64,000 nt of DNA, from positions 4,898,001 to 4,962,000 of the forward strand of contig NZ_JAUSQU010000001.1 of the NCBI RefSeq assembly GCF_030811455.1, in the 5' to 3' direction. A program made the position numbers and the translations under genes. Of this stretch, positions 46,123 to 53,914 are shown in pieces. Under the pieces are notes generated by a model that worked only from the letters and a program-made list of their open reading frames with translations, had not been told where the DNA came from and made no database searches. Within the stretch, counting starts at the first letter, position 1. Each line of letters opens with the position of its first letter. The stretch comes from Streptosporangium lutulentum (GTDB lineage Bacteria; Actinomycetota; Actinomycetes; Streptosporangiales; Streptosporangiaceae).

Positions 46123-47484
46123 TCAGAGGATCGGCAGGTAGCGGCCCAGCTCGAACTCGGTGACCTGGCGGCGGTAGTCGTTCCACTCGTTGCGCTTGTT
46201 GCGCAGGAAGTAGTCGAAGACGTGCTCTCCGAGGGTCTCGGCGACGAGCTCGCTGCGTTCCATGACCGCGATGGCCTCGTCCAGCGACTGGGGCAGCGGC
46301 TGGATGCCCAGCGCGCGGCGCTCGGCCGAGGTCAGCGCCCAGACGTCGTCCTCGGCGCCGGGGGGCATCTCGTACCCCTCCTCGATGCCCTTCAGCCCGG
46401 CCGCGAGGATCACGGCGAAGGCCAGGTAGGGGTTGCACGCGGAGTCCAGGGAGCGGAACTCGATGCGGGTGGAGCCGCTCTTGTGCGGCTTGTACATCGG
46501 CACCCGGACCAGGGCCGAGCGGTTGTTGTGGCCCCAGGAGATGTAGCTCGGAGCCTCGCCGCCGGCTCCGGCGATCGCCTCCGCGCCGCCCCACAGCCGC
46601 TTGTAGGAGTTCACCCACTGGTTGCAGACCGCGGTGATCTCGGCGGCGTGCGTGAGCAGACCTCCGATGAAGGAACGGCCGACCTTGGAGAGCTGGTAGT
46701 CGGCGCCCGGCTCGTAGAAGGCGTTGCGGTCGCCCTCGAACAGCGACATGTGGGTGTGCATGCCGGAGCCCGGGTATTCGGTGAAGGGCTTGGGCATGAA
46801 GCTCGCCCAGATGCCCTGCTCCAGCGCGACCTCCTTCATGACCAGGCGGAAGGTCATGATGTTGTCGGCGGTGGTGAGCGCGTCGGCGTAGCGCAGGTCG
46901 ATCTCCTGCTGGCCGGGACCGCCCTCGTGATGGCTGAACTCGACCGAGATGCCCATCGACTCCAGCATCATGATCGCGTTACGCCGGAAGTCGTGACCGG
47001 CGCTGTGCGGGGTGTGGTCGAAGTATCCGCCGTCGTCGATCGGCTCGGGACGGTCGCCCCGCTCCGGCCGGTCCTTCAACAGGAAGAACTCCACCTCGGG
47101 GTGGGTGTAGAAGCTGAAGCCCATGTCGGAGGCCTTCGCCAGGGTGCGCTTGAGCACCCAGCGCGGGTCGGCGTGCGAGGGTGAGCCGTCCGGCATGAGG
47201 ATGTCGCAGAACATCCTGGCCGCGCCCGGCGTCTCGCTGCGCCAGGGCAGGATCTGGAACGTCGACGGATCCGGCTTGGCCAACATGTCCGACTCGTAGA
47301 CCCGGGCGAAGCCCTGGATCGCCGAACCGTCGAATCCGATGCCCTCGGCGAATGCGCCCTCAAGCTCTGCCGGGGCGATGGCCACCGACTTGAGGAACCC
47401 GAGCACGTCGGTGAACCACAGCCGGATGAACCGGATGTCGCGCTCCTCGAGAGTGCGGAGAACGAACTCCTGCTGGCGGTCCAA
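46123..47484 (-). CDS. glnA2: Glutamine synthetase-like protein GlnA2
   Basis: GSI-type ligase of 453 residues of the actinobacterial GlnA2 group; the Streptomyces member has been described as a gamma-glutamylpolyamine synthetase. The catalytic motifs are FDGSAIQGF, FMPKPFTEYPGSGMH and HNNRSALVRVP. At the position of the adenylylation tyrosine of GlnA the sequence reads DDVWALT, so this protein cannot be modified there by GlnE. The start is TTG 47484, preceded by AAGGAG; longer frames upstream have no such site. It completes the glnA, glnE, glnA2 set seen in actinomycetes. Confidence 0.93.
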   Translation of the reverse strand: MDRQQEFVLRTLEERDIRFIRLWFTDVLGFLKSVAIAPAELEGAFAEGIGFDGSAIQGFARVYESDMLAKPDPSTFQILPWRSETPGAARMFCDILMPDGSPSHADPRWVLKRTLAKASDMGFSFYTHPEVEFFLLKDRPERGDRPEPIDDGGYFDHTPHSAGHDFRRNAIMMLESMGISVEFSHHEGGPGQQEIDLRYADALTTADNIMTFRLVMKEVALEQGIWASFMPKPFTEYPGSGMHTHMSLFEGDRNAFYEPGADYQLSKVGRSFIGGLLTHAAEITAVCNQWVNSYKRLWGGAEAIAGAGGEAPSYISWGHNNRSALVRVPMYKPHKSGSTRIEFRSLDSACNPYLAFAVILAAGLKGIEEGYEMPPGAEDDVWALTSAERRALGIQPLPQSLDEAIAVMERSELVAETLGEHVFDYFLRNKRNEWNDYRRQVTEFELGRYLPIL

Positions 47485-47680
47485 GGCTTCTCCTTCATTG
47501 CCGACGTGGTGCGACACGCCTGGTGGTCTACCAGTTTGCCCGCTCCGTGTTTCGCGCACGTTACGGGGAAGAGCGGTGAGATGCGGCATCGGGCACGTCG
47601 TGCCTCCGCACTCTCCGCACCGTCTCCTCTTACAGTGTGCGACCGGAGCCGTTGAAGTGCTATCCGGGGGGAAGACGACG

Positions 47681-48634
47681 ATGGGCACCGAACTTCGCAG
47701 ACCGCCGTATGCCGCCACGCCGCCGGCCCAGCTCACCGAGCGGCTCGCGGCGATGGCGATACCGTGCCCCGTGCACCCGTCGGTGTACCAGGTCGAGGCC
47801 GCGGTCATCGACTGGTGCCGTGAGGTCGGCCTGGACGCCGATCCCGGCGCCCACCGGCTGGCCGGGCGGGCGTTCGCCGGATACGACACGGGCACGGCCA
47901 CGCTGTTCGCCCGCTGGCTGACGTGGATGTCCCGCTTCCGCGAGGACCCGGCGGCACTCGCGGGGGTGCTCGCGGTGGCCGAGGGCGGCGAGCCGGGGCC
48001 GCTGCCGCTGGAGCGCGCCTTCGCGGGCCTGTGGCAGGTCTGCGCGCCCGGGATGAGCCGGGAGTGGCGCGGGCGGTTCCTGGCCGGGCTGACCGCCCAG
48101 CACGCGGCGCTGCTCGCCACCGGGACGCCGGCCGGGAACCGGCCGTCGATCCGGGAGCGGCCGCCGGCCGGGGAGGACCCGCCCGCCGGTGCACCTCCCT
48201 CGATCGAGGGCTACCCCGCGCTGGGCAGGAACGCCTTCGGCAGGTACCTGTTCGACCTGGTGGAACCCTGCGCCGGGGTGGAGGTGCCCGCCCCGGTCCA
48301 GGGGAGCCCGCGCTGGCGGGCGGTCGTCGAGGCGAGCGGTGACGTGGCCGCCTGGTGCGACGACCTGGCCACCGGGCGCGGCTACGTGGCCGCCGCCTCC
48401 GCCTGGCTGGGCCGCACGGACGACGCGGCCGTGGAATGGGTGGCCGACCGGGTCGTGGCCCGGATGGAGGAGCTGTGGACGGCCGCCCGCGCGATTCCCG
48501 TCCTTCTGGAGCGGCACGGCCTCGGATTCGACGCCTCCCGCGAGGTGACCCGGGTGGCATGCGCTTTCTTGACCATCCCCAGGGCTTACCTGGAGTGGTT
48601 CCTGGAATCGTCTCGCTATCGTCACTTAGGGTAA
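47681..48634 (+). CDS. Terpene synthase homologue lacking both metal-binding motifs
   Basis: Protein of 317 residues clearly paralogous to the terpene synthase encoded 580 bases downstream. Both share AGRAFA, LFARWLTW/LFAKWLTW, RRFLAGL-like, YLFDLVEP and the C-terminal RVACAFL...SSRY block. Where the active paralogue has the DDxxD box, this one has SRFREDP (residues 84-90). At the NSE triad position it has DDLATGRGY (227-235) with a deletion, so the Ser-Lys-Glu metal ligands are gone, and the first Arg of the pyrophosphate-sensor pair is replaced by Gly. It is therefore expected to be catalytically dead but folded. Possible roles are a scaffold or allosteric subunit. Start ATG 47681. Confidence 0.8.
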   Translation: MGTELRRPPYAATPPAQLTERLAAMAIPCPVHPSVYQVEAAVIDWCREVGLDADPGAHRLAGRAFAGYDTGTATLFARWLTWMSRFREDPAALAGVLAVAEGGEPGPLPLERAFAGLWQVCAPGMSREWRGRFLAGLTAQHAALLATGTPAGNRPSIRERPPAGEDPPAGAPPSIEGYPALGRNAFGRYLFDLVEPCAGVEVPAPVQGSPRWRAVVEASGDVAAWCDDLATGRGYVAAASAWLGRTDDAAVEWVADRVVARMEELWTAARAIPVLLERHGLGFDASREVTRVACAFLTIPRAYLEWFLESSRYRHLG

Positions 48635-48668
48635 CGATCTGAGTTCTTCACGTAACGCGGGAGTCAAA

Positions 48669-49217
48669 ATGAGCCTCGAGCTCCTCAATCATAAATTGGA
48701 TCGCGCCTTCGGGCACATGGACGTCGACGGCAACGGCTCGATCGAGCGCAGCGACCTTCTCGGTCTCGGCGCCCGGATCCTCGTCGGCTTCGGCGAGGCC
48801 CCGACCTCGGCCACCGGCAGCAAACTCGTCCAGGGCTTCGGGTCGATCTGGCAGGCCCTGTCCACGGAGATCGACACCGCCGGTGACCGCGCGATCTCCT
48901 CGGAGGAGTTCCGGGCGGGCATGACCTCGGCGTTCATCGAGGGCGACCGGTTCGACACGGTGTTCGGGCCCGCGGCCGAGGCGTTCGCCGAGCTGTGCGA
49001 CACCGACGGGGACGGCTCCGTCGGACCGGACGGGTTCCAGGTCATGCTGGCCGCGTTCGGCACCCCGCACGAGGACGTGGAGGCGGCCTTCGACCGGCTC
49101 GATCTCGACCGAGACGGCAACATCTCGGTCACCGAGCTGGTCGAGGCGACCCGGCAGTACTACACGAGCACCGATCCCGACGCCGCCGGCAACTGGCTGT
49201 TCGGGCCGATCCGGTGA
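48669..49217 (+). CDS. Four-EF-hand calcium-binding protein (calerythrin-like)
   Basis: Acidic protein of 182 residues with four EF-hand loops: DVDGNGSIERSD (18-29), DTAGDRAISSEE (69-80), DTDGDGSVGPDG (111-122) and DLDRDGNISVTE (145-156). The fourth is canonical with Glu at position 12, the first has Asp there, the second has a poor start and the third ends in Gly, so two or three sites are likely functional. No signal peptide, hence cytoplasmic. Its stop overlaps the terpene synthase start as GTGA, and it begins 34 nt after the degenerate paralogue, suggesting one transcript and translational coupling. A calcium-sensing role for the neighbouring cyclase is inference. Confidence 0.88.
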   Translation: MSLELLNHKLDRAFGHMDVDGNGSIERSDLLGLGARILVGFGEAPTSATGSKLVQGFGSIWQALSTEIDTAGDRAISSEEFRAGMTSAFIEGDRFDTVFGPAAEAFAELCDTDGDGSVGPDGFQVMLAAFGTPHEDVEAAFDRLDLDRDGNISVTELVEATRQYYTSTDPDAAGNWLFGPIR

Positions 49218-50266
49218 CTCCGACCCTCACCCAGTTTTTCGTTCGAGCTTCGATCTGGCCGTACGTCCCGGCGACCGGCGGAACGGGAGTGCCCTCACCA
49301 CCGGAGCAGGCCACCGGGGTGGCCGCGGCCCTGCTGCTCCCTCTCACCGACTTGGTGCCGGCGATGGCCGCACGATGTCAGATGCACCCCTCGACAGACC
49401 GTATCGGGGCCGAACTCGCCATCTGGTCCCGCGAGATGGGACTGGAGACACCGGCCCGGGCCGGCTTCGAGCGGATGGCCGGCCGGGCCTTCGCCGAGTC
49501 GGGCACGGACGCGGCGTTCCTGTTCGCCAAGTGGCTGACCTGGCTGTTCCACTTCGACGACGAGTGGGACGAGAAGCCCGCGGGACGCGCGACCGAGATC
49601 GTGACCGCCGCCTTCGAACGGCTTGAGCTCATCGCCCGCGCCCGCCTGCGCGCCTCCTCCCCCGTCGAGAGAGCCTTCGAAGACCTCTGGAAGGCGACCG
49701 CCGGGCGGATGAGCCCGCCGTGGCGCCGGCGGTTCCTCGCGGGACTGGCGGCCCAGGGGGCGGCCTGCCGTACGGAGGCCGACAACCGGTGCACGGGGCG
49801 GGTGCCCTCGGTGGCCGAGTACCCGGCGCTCCGGAGGGGGACCGCGGGGCCCTACCTGTTCGACCTGGTCGAGCCGTGTCTGGGAGTGGAGGTGCCGGTG
49901 GAGCTGCGCGAGACCCCGACCTGGCAGACGCTCATGGACGCCTGCAACGACGTCACCGCGTGGTGCAACGACGTCGCCTCCCATCACAAGGAGCGCGCGA
50001 ACGGCGACGTGCACAACTACGTGACGGTCGCCGCCACCGCCTTCGGGCTCTCGGACGGCGACGCCGTCACATGGGTGAACGACCGGATCGCCGCCCGCTC
50101 CAACGATCTGCGGACCGCCACCAGGCGGCTTCCGGGACTGTTCGACCGGTTCGGGATCTCGACGGGCCAGGCCAGAGACCTCAGCAGGGTGGCGTGCGCG
50201 TTTCTCGCCGCGCCCAGGGCCCAGCTGGAATGGCTCCTGGAGTCCAGCCGGTACGACGTACCGTAA
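49214..50266 (+). CDS. Class I terpene synthase with intact active-site motifs
   Basis: Terpene cyclase of 350 residues that should ionise a prenyl diphosphate. The aspartate-rich motif is DDEWD (115-119), the NSE triad is NDVASHHKE (252-260), the pyrophosphate-sensor region is YPALRRGTAG (R207/R208) and the C-terminal RY pair is R346/Y347. The N-terminus is atypical: the usual proline-rich strand is replaced by about 60 residues rich in Ala, Gly and Pro. The product cannot be predicted. GTG at 49214 overlaps the EF-hand stop by 4 nt. The intact motifs contrast with its upstream paralogue. Confidence 0.87.
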   Translation: MTPTLTQFFVRASIWPYVPATGGTGVPSPPEQATGVAAALLLPLTDLVPAMAARCQMHPSTDRIGAELAIWSREMGLETPARAGFERMAGRAFAESGTDAAFLFAKWLTWLFHFDDEWDEKPAGRATEIVTAAFERLELIARARLRASSPVERAFEDLWKATAGRMSPPWRRRFLAGLAAQGAACRTEADNRCTGRVPSVAEYPALRRGTAGPYLFDLVEPCLGVEVPVELRETPTWQTLMDACNDVTAWCNDVASHHKERANGDVHNYVTVAATAFGLSDGDAVTWVNDRIAARSNDLRTATRRLPGLFDRFGISTGQARDLSRVACAFLAAPRAQLEWLLESSRYDVP

Positions 50267-50270
50267 CCGC

Positions 50271-50314
50271 ACGGCCCCCGCATGTGATCACGAGGACATG
50301 CGGGGAAGGGCCGT
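50271..50314 (+). terminator. Terminator after the terpene synthase gene
   Basis: A 10-bp perfect inner stem (50276-50285 with 50296-50305) with an outer stem formed by ACGGCC and GGCCGT. It ends the three-gene set. Confidence 0.75.
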
Positions 50315-50406
50315 ACCCGCCGCCGGGCGAGGGGCGTGGAGCAGGCAGACGATCACGAGGCCGCCTCCCGTGTCACGACCGGAGGCAGGCCGCGCCCCGC
50401 GCTCCC

Positions 50407-51384
50407 CTACGAGACGCCCGCCAGGGAGTCGCCCATCGGGGTGCGGCCGTAGACGACCTCGCGGCCGACACGGCGGCCGGTGGCCAGGCCGCCGTCGGCC
50501 AGGACGCTCAGGTGCTGGCTGATCGCGCCCGGGGTGAGGGACATCCGCCGGGCGAGCGCCGAGGTGGTCATGGGGTCGGCCAGGGCGGTCAGGATCTGCG
50601 CCCGGGTCCGGCCGATCAGCGCGGCGAGGGCGCCGGGGGCGGGCGGCGGGCCCGAGATCCACAGCGTGCCGACGCCCGTCGCCGGATAGACGAGCATCGG
50701 CTGGTACGGCTCGACCATCACGGCCACGTCCGGCCAGTAGAAGGCGGTCGGCACGAGCACCAGGCCGTCGCCGCCCAGCGGCTCGGAATACTCCCAGTCA
50801 CGGGTGACGGTGAGCCTGTCGCCGCGCCAGCGCACGTTCGGGTGCAGGTCTCCGAAGAGTTCCCGGGCCCCGCCCACGGCGAGCTGCCGGGAGCGCCGCA
50901 GCACGTCGCCCTCCAGCAGACCGTAGATCCGCGGCCAGAACTCGGCGAACCCGGCCTCCCAGTAGCGCTCCAGGGTGTCGGCGACCCGGGCCACGCCCGC
51001 CTCGGGGTCGTCCAGGAACCGCTCGATGATCCGGGGGTCGGCTCCGGTCACCCAGGTCGCCTCCTCGGCCGCGCGCTCGGGGGGCGTCCGCCGTACTCGA
51101 TCGAGGTCGGCGGCGAAGTCGGGCATCGGGGTCTCGGGCGTCGGGGTCACGAAGTCCACCAGGTACCCCCGGAGCGGGACCAGCGCGAACAACTCCGACA
51201 GGTCGAGGTCCGCCAGACGGGGCCGTACGGCGCGCAGCCAGGGCAGGTGGAGGGAGTGCCTGGCCGGGTCGCGCAGGGTGCGCAGGCTCGCCACCAGCTC
51301 CCAGATCGGCGAGAAGGCGAATCGGACCCCGGCCACGTCGTCCGCGGCGAAAATCCACTCGACATGGCAGGACTTTTTAGGCAC
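50407..51384 (-). CDS. ArsR-type regulator with N-terminal DUF5937 domain
   Basis: Protein of 325 residues. The N-terminal region of about 220 residues matches the DUF5937 type seen in actinobacterial regulators (FAFSPIWELVASLRTLRD). The C-terminal winged helix-turn-helix of ArsR type (LADPMTTSALARRM then LTPGAISQHLSVLADGGL) has no metal-binding ELCVCDL motif. The start is GTG 51384 with no clear SD. It is divergent from an MFS transporter and an inverted repeat overlaps its start codon, so it probably represses itself and the transporter. Confidence 0.88.
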   Translation of the reverse strand: MPKKSCHVEWIFAADDVAGVRFAFSPIWELVASLRTLRDPARHSLHLPWLRAVRPRLADLDLSELFALVPLRGYLVDFVTPTPETPMPDFAADLDRVRRTPPERAAEEATWVTGADPRIIERFLDDPEAGVARVADTLERYWEAGFAEFWPRIYGLLEGDVLRRSRQLAVGGARELFGDLHPNVRWRGDRLTVTRDWEYSEPLGGDGLVLVPTAFYWPDVAVMVEPYQPMLVYPATGVGTLWISGPPPAPGALAALIGRTRAQILTALADPMTTSALARRMSLTPGAISQHLSVLADGGLATGRRVGREVVYGRTPMGDSLAGVS

Positions 51385-51392
51385 GGCTAAAA
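51375..51392. promoter_or_regulatory. Inverted repeat TTTTAG-N6-CTAAAA, candidate ArsR operator
   Basis: Perfect 6-bp AT-rich arms (51375-51380 and 51387-51392) around the regulator's GTG start, 39 nt upstream of the divergent MFS gene. Such AT-rich symmetry stands out in this GC-rich window. It is a candidate autoregulatory operator. Confidence 0.65.
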
Positions 51393-51430
51393 GATTCGCG
51401 CATGACCTGACGCCTGTCCACCCTTGACTC

Positions 51431-52690
51431 ATGAGCACCGCGACCCTCCCGAAACCCACCTTCCTGCAATCCAAGATCGGCGGCCTGCCCAGGGCGTTCT
51501 GGGCCCTGTGGGCCGGCACGCTGGTCAACAGGGTGGGCATGATGATCGAGCCGTTCATCGGCGTCTACCTGACCCAGGCGCGCGGCATGTCCTACGCCGC
51601 GGCGGGCGTGGTGATGGCGGTCTTCGGCGTGGGCTCGCTGCTCTCTCAGATCCTGGCGGGATGGCTGGCCGACCGGTTCGGCAGGCGGATCACCCTGACG
51701 GGCGGCATGGTCGCGACGGCGGCGACCATGGTGGCGCTGGGCTACAGCACCTCGCTCCCGGCGATCGTCGTCAGCATGTTCGTGCTCGGCATGACGATCG
51801 ACGCCTACCGGCCGGCGTCCAACGCCCTGGTGGCCGACCTGGTCCCGCCCCACGACCGGCCGCGCGCCTACGGGCTCCTCTTCTGGGCGCTGAACCTGGG
51901 CTTCGCGGTGGCGATGGTCACGGGCGGCTGGCTCGCGCAGGCCGGGTACGGCTGGATGTTCGGGATCAACGCCGCCACCGCGGTGGCCTTCGGCCTGCTG
52001 GTGTGGCGGGCGGTGCCCGAGACGCTGCCCGCGCGGAACGGCTCCGGGGCGGCGGGCGGATCCGGCGGGCGGGCGCTCGGCGGCTTCGCCGAGGTGCTCA
52101 AGGACCGGCTGATGGTCGTCTTCACCTTGATCACCGTGCTCTCCACCCTGGTCTACGTCCAGGCGTTCACCACCCTGCCGCTGGCGATGACCCACGAGAG
52201 GTTCTCCACCGGTGACTACGGCGTGATCATGGCGGTCAACGGCATCCTGATCGTGCTCCTGCAGCCGCTGACCGGCGACTGGCTCGGCAGGCGCGACCCC
52301 AGCACGGTCCTCGCCATCGGCATGGCGATCATCGGCGCGGGCTTCGCGCTGACCGCGTTCGTCTCCGACATCGCCGGATACGCGACCACCGTGGTCGTGT
52401 GGACCCTGGGAGAGATCGTCACCGCGGGCGTCGCGGGCGCCATCGTGGCCGCGCTCGCCCCCGTTCACCTGCGCGGGCGCTACTCCGGCCTGTACGGCCT
52501 GGCCTGGTCGTGCGGGACCATGCTCGCCCCGCTGCTCGGCACGCGGCTGCTCGAGGTGAGTCCCGTCGTGCTGTGGCTGGTCGTCGGCGCCCTCAACCTG
52601 GTGGCCGCCGGGAGCATCCTCGCGATCGGCCCGGCGCTGCGGCGCCGTATGGAGCCGGCCCCGCGATCGGCTTCCGCCGATCTCGGCTGA
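51431..52690 (+). CDS. MFS transporter
   Basis: Major facilitator protein of 419 residues with about twelve membrane helices and the loop motif GWLADRFGRRI after helix 2. Likely an efflux drug or solute exporter; no substrate is evident. No SD precedes the ATG at 51431, so the mRNA may be leaderless. It is divergent from the ArsR-type regulator with a shared operator. Confidence 0.9.
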   Translation: MSTATLPKPTFLQSKIGGLPRAFWALWAGTLVNRVGMMIEPFIGVYLTQARGMSYAAAGVVMAVFGVGSLLSQILAGWLADRFGRRITLTGGMVATAATMVALGYSTSLPAIVVSMFVLGMTIDAYRPASNALVADLVPPHDRPRAYGLLFWALNLGFAVAMVTGGWLAQAGYGWMFGINAATAVAFGLLVWRAVPETLPARNGSGAAGGSGGRALGGFAEVLKDRLMVVFTLITVLSTLVYVQAFTTLPLAMTHERFSTGDYGVIMAVNGILIVLLQPLTGDWLGRRDPSTVLAIGMAIIGAGFALTAFVSDIAGYATTVVVWTLGEIVTAGVAGAIVAALAPVHLRGRYSGLYGLAWSCGTMLAPLLGTRLLEVSPVVLWLVVGALNLVAAGSILAIGPALRRRMEPAPRSASADLG

Positions 52691-52759
52691 TCGGAGGTAA
52701 ACCTTTTCGGCTCTTCGGCTCTCTAATCATCTGTTGACCCGTTGATCCGAGGAGCCCCC

Positions 52760-53698
52760 ATGAAGCGCCGTGCCCTGACCCTAGGCACCGCACTCGCCGT
52801 GTCCGCCGCCACCGCCACCGTCGTCACGACCCCGGCACGGGCCATGGTCCCGGCGCCGGCCGCGGCTCCCGCGCGGACCTCGGCCCCGGCGCCGCTGACC
52901 GGCAAGGCGGTCTACCTGAGCGACAAGAACGGCATCCAGGTGCTCACCTACAACGGCCGCTGGACCAGCCAGACCGTCGGCGGCGCGTCCTTCGCCGGCC
53001 AGTTCTCGGTCGCTCCGGACGGCAGGCGAATCGCCTGGATCGACGGCAAGAACCGCCTGCACGTCCTGAGCCCCGCCGGGGACAAGGTCGTCGCGAGGAA
53101 TGCCGCCTACATCGGCCCCTGCCTCACCCCCGCCTGGAGCGCGGACGGCAGGCGGATCGCCTTCCCGCTGAAGGGCCAGAGCGAGACCAGGTTCGTCAAC
53201 GCCGTCGACGCCGACGGCAAGAACCTGACCCGGATCGGCAAGACCCTCGGCCCCTGCCACCTGACCTGGTCGGCCGACGGCAGGACCCTCGCCGGGTACG
53301 CCGGGACCACCGACGGCGTCCACCTCCTCGACACGAGGCTCCACGTCTCCCGCCGGGCCCCGGGCATCAAGCTCGCCAACCACGTGGAGAGCGTCTCCCC
53401 CGACGCCCGGCGGATCGTGGTCAACACCATCGGGCGGAACGCCCCCGGCGGCGACGGTTCCTGGCCGACGTCCTTCACGCCGTCGATCTACGACACCGTG
53501 ACCGGCAAGAAGATCCCCATCCCGGTCGGGGGAAAGCTGCTCGGCGCCCGTTACCTGCGCGACGGCCGCCTCGTGGTCCGCGTCGCGGGCAGGACGGCCA
53601 ACACGCTGGTCGTCCTCAACGCCTCCGGCAGGGAGATCCAGCGCCTGGCCGAACCGGCCAGGGCCCGCACCTTCGGCCTGCTCGGGATCCTCGGCTAG
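52760..53698 (+). CDS. Secreted WD40/TolB-like beta-propeller protein
   Basis: Protein of 312 residues. The Sec signal peptide starts MKRRALTLGTALA and is probably cleaved near residue 28 (ARA). An Ala/Pro linker follows, then a repeat domain with motifs such as FSVAPDGRRIAWID, PAWSADGRRIAFPL, LTWSADGRTLAGYAG and VSPDARRIVVN, i.e. at least four PD40-like blades. Function unknown; such proteins often bind cell-wall partners or act as inhibitors. ATG 52760 follows GAGGAG. Confidence 0.85.
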   Translation: MKRRALTLGTALAVSAATATVVTTPARAMVPAPAAAPARTSAPAPLTGKAVYLSDKNGIQVLTYNGRWTSQTVGGASFAGQFSVAPDGRRIAWIDGKNRLHVLSPAGDKVVARNAAYIGPCLTPAWSADGRRIAFPLKGQSETRFVNAVDADGKNLTRIGKTLGPCHLTWSADGRTLAGYAGTTDGVHLLDTRLHVSRRAPGIKLANHVESVSPDARRIVVNTIGRNAPGGDGSWPTSFTPSIYDTVTGKKIPIPVGGKLLGARYLRDGRLVVRVAGRTANTLVVLNASGREIQRLAEPARARTFGLLGILG

Positions 53699-53914
53699 CG
53701 GCCCGGGCCGGGAGATCACCGGCGGGGAGCAGGCGCGCCGTCCCGGGGAAAACCGGCCGGGGTCCGGAGACGCCCCAGCGAAACCTCACCTCATTCACCC
53801 TATGAGGCGGCGCTCGTCGGGTGGTTCCGAACGCCGAGGGGCGACGGGCCCGTACCGGCGCCCGGAGAATCGCCTGGAGATGATCTCTGGACACGCCCGA
53901 ATAAGATATGAAAC

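Noticed and set aside
47485-47680. GlnR-like pentamers upstream of glnA2 (GTTAC near 47560)
   Set aside because: Only one pentamer matches; the spaced four-site pattern seen before glnA is absent.
46123-48120. 665-codon version of glnA2 extending into the divergent terpene-synthase homologue
   Set aside because: The extra 212 codons are antisense to another gene, have no homology to glutamine synthetase and lack a ribosome-binding site; the TTG at 47484 has one.
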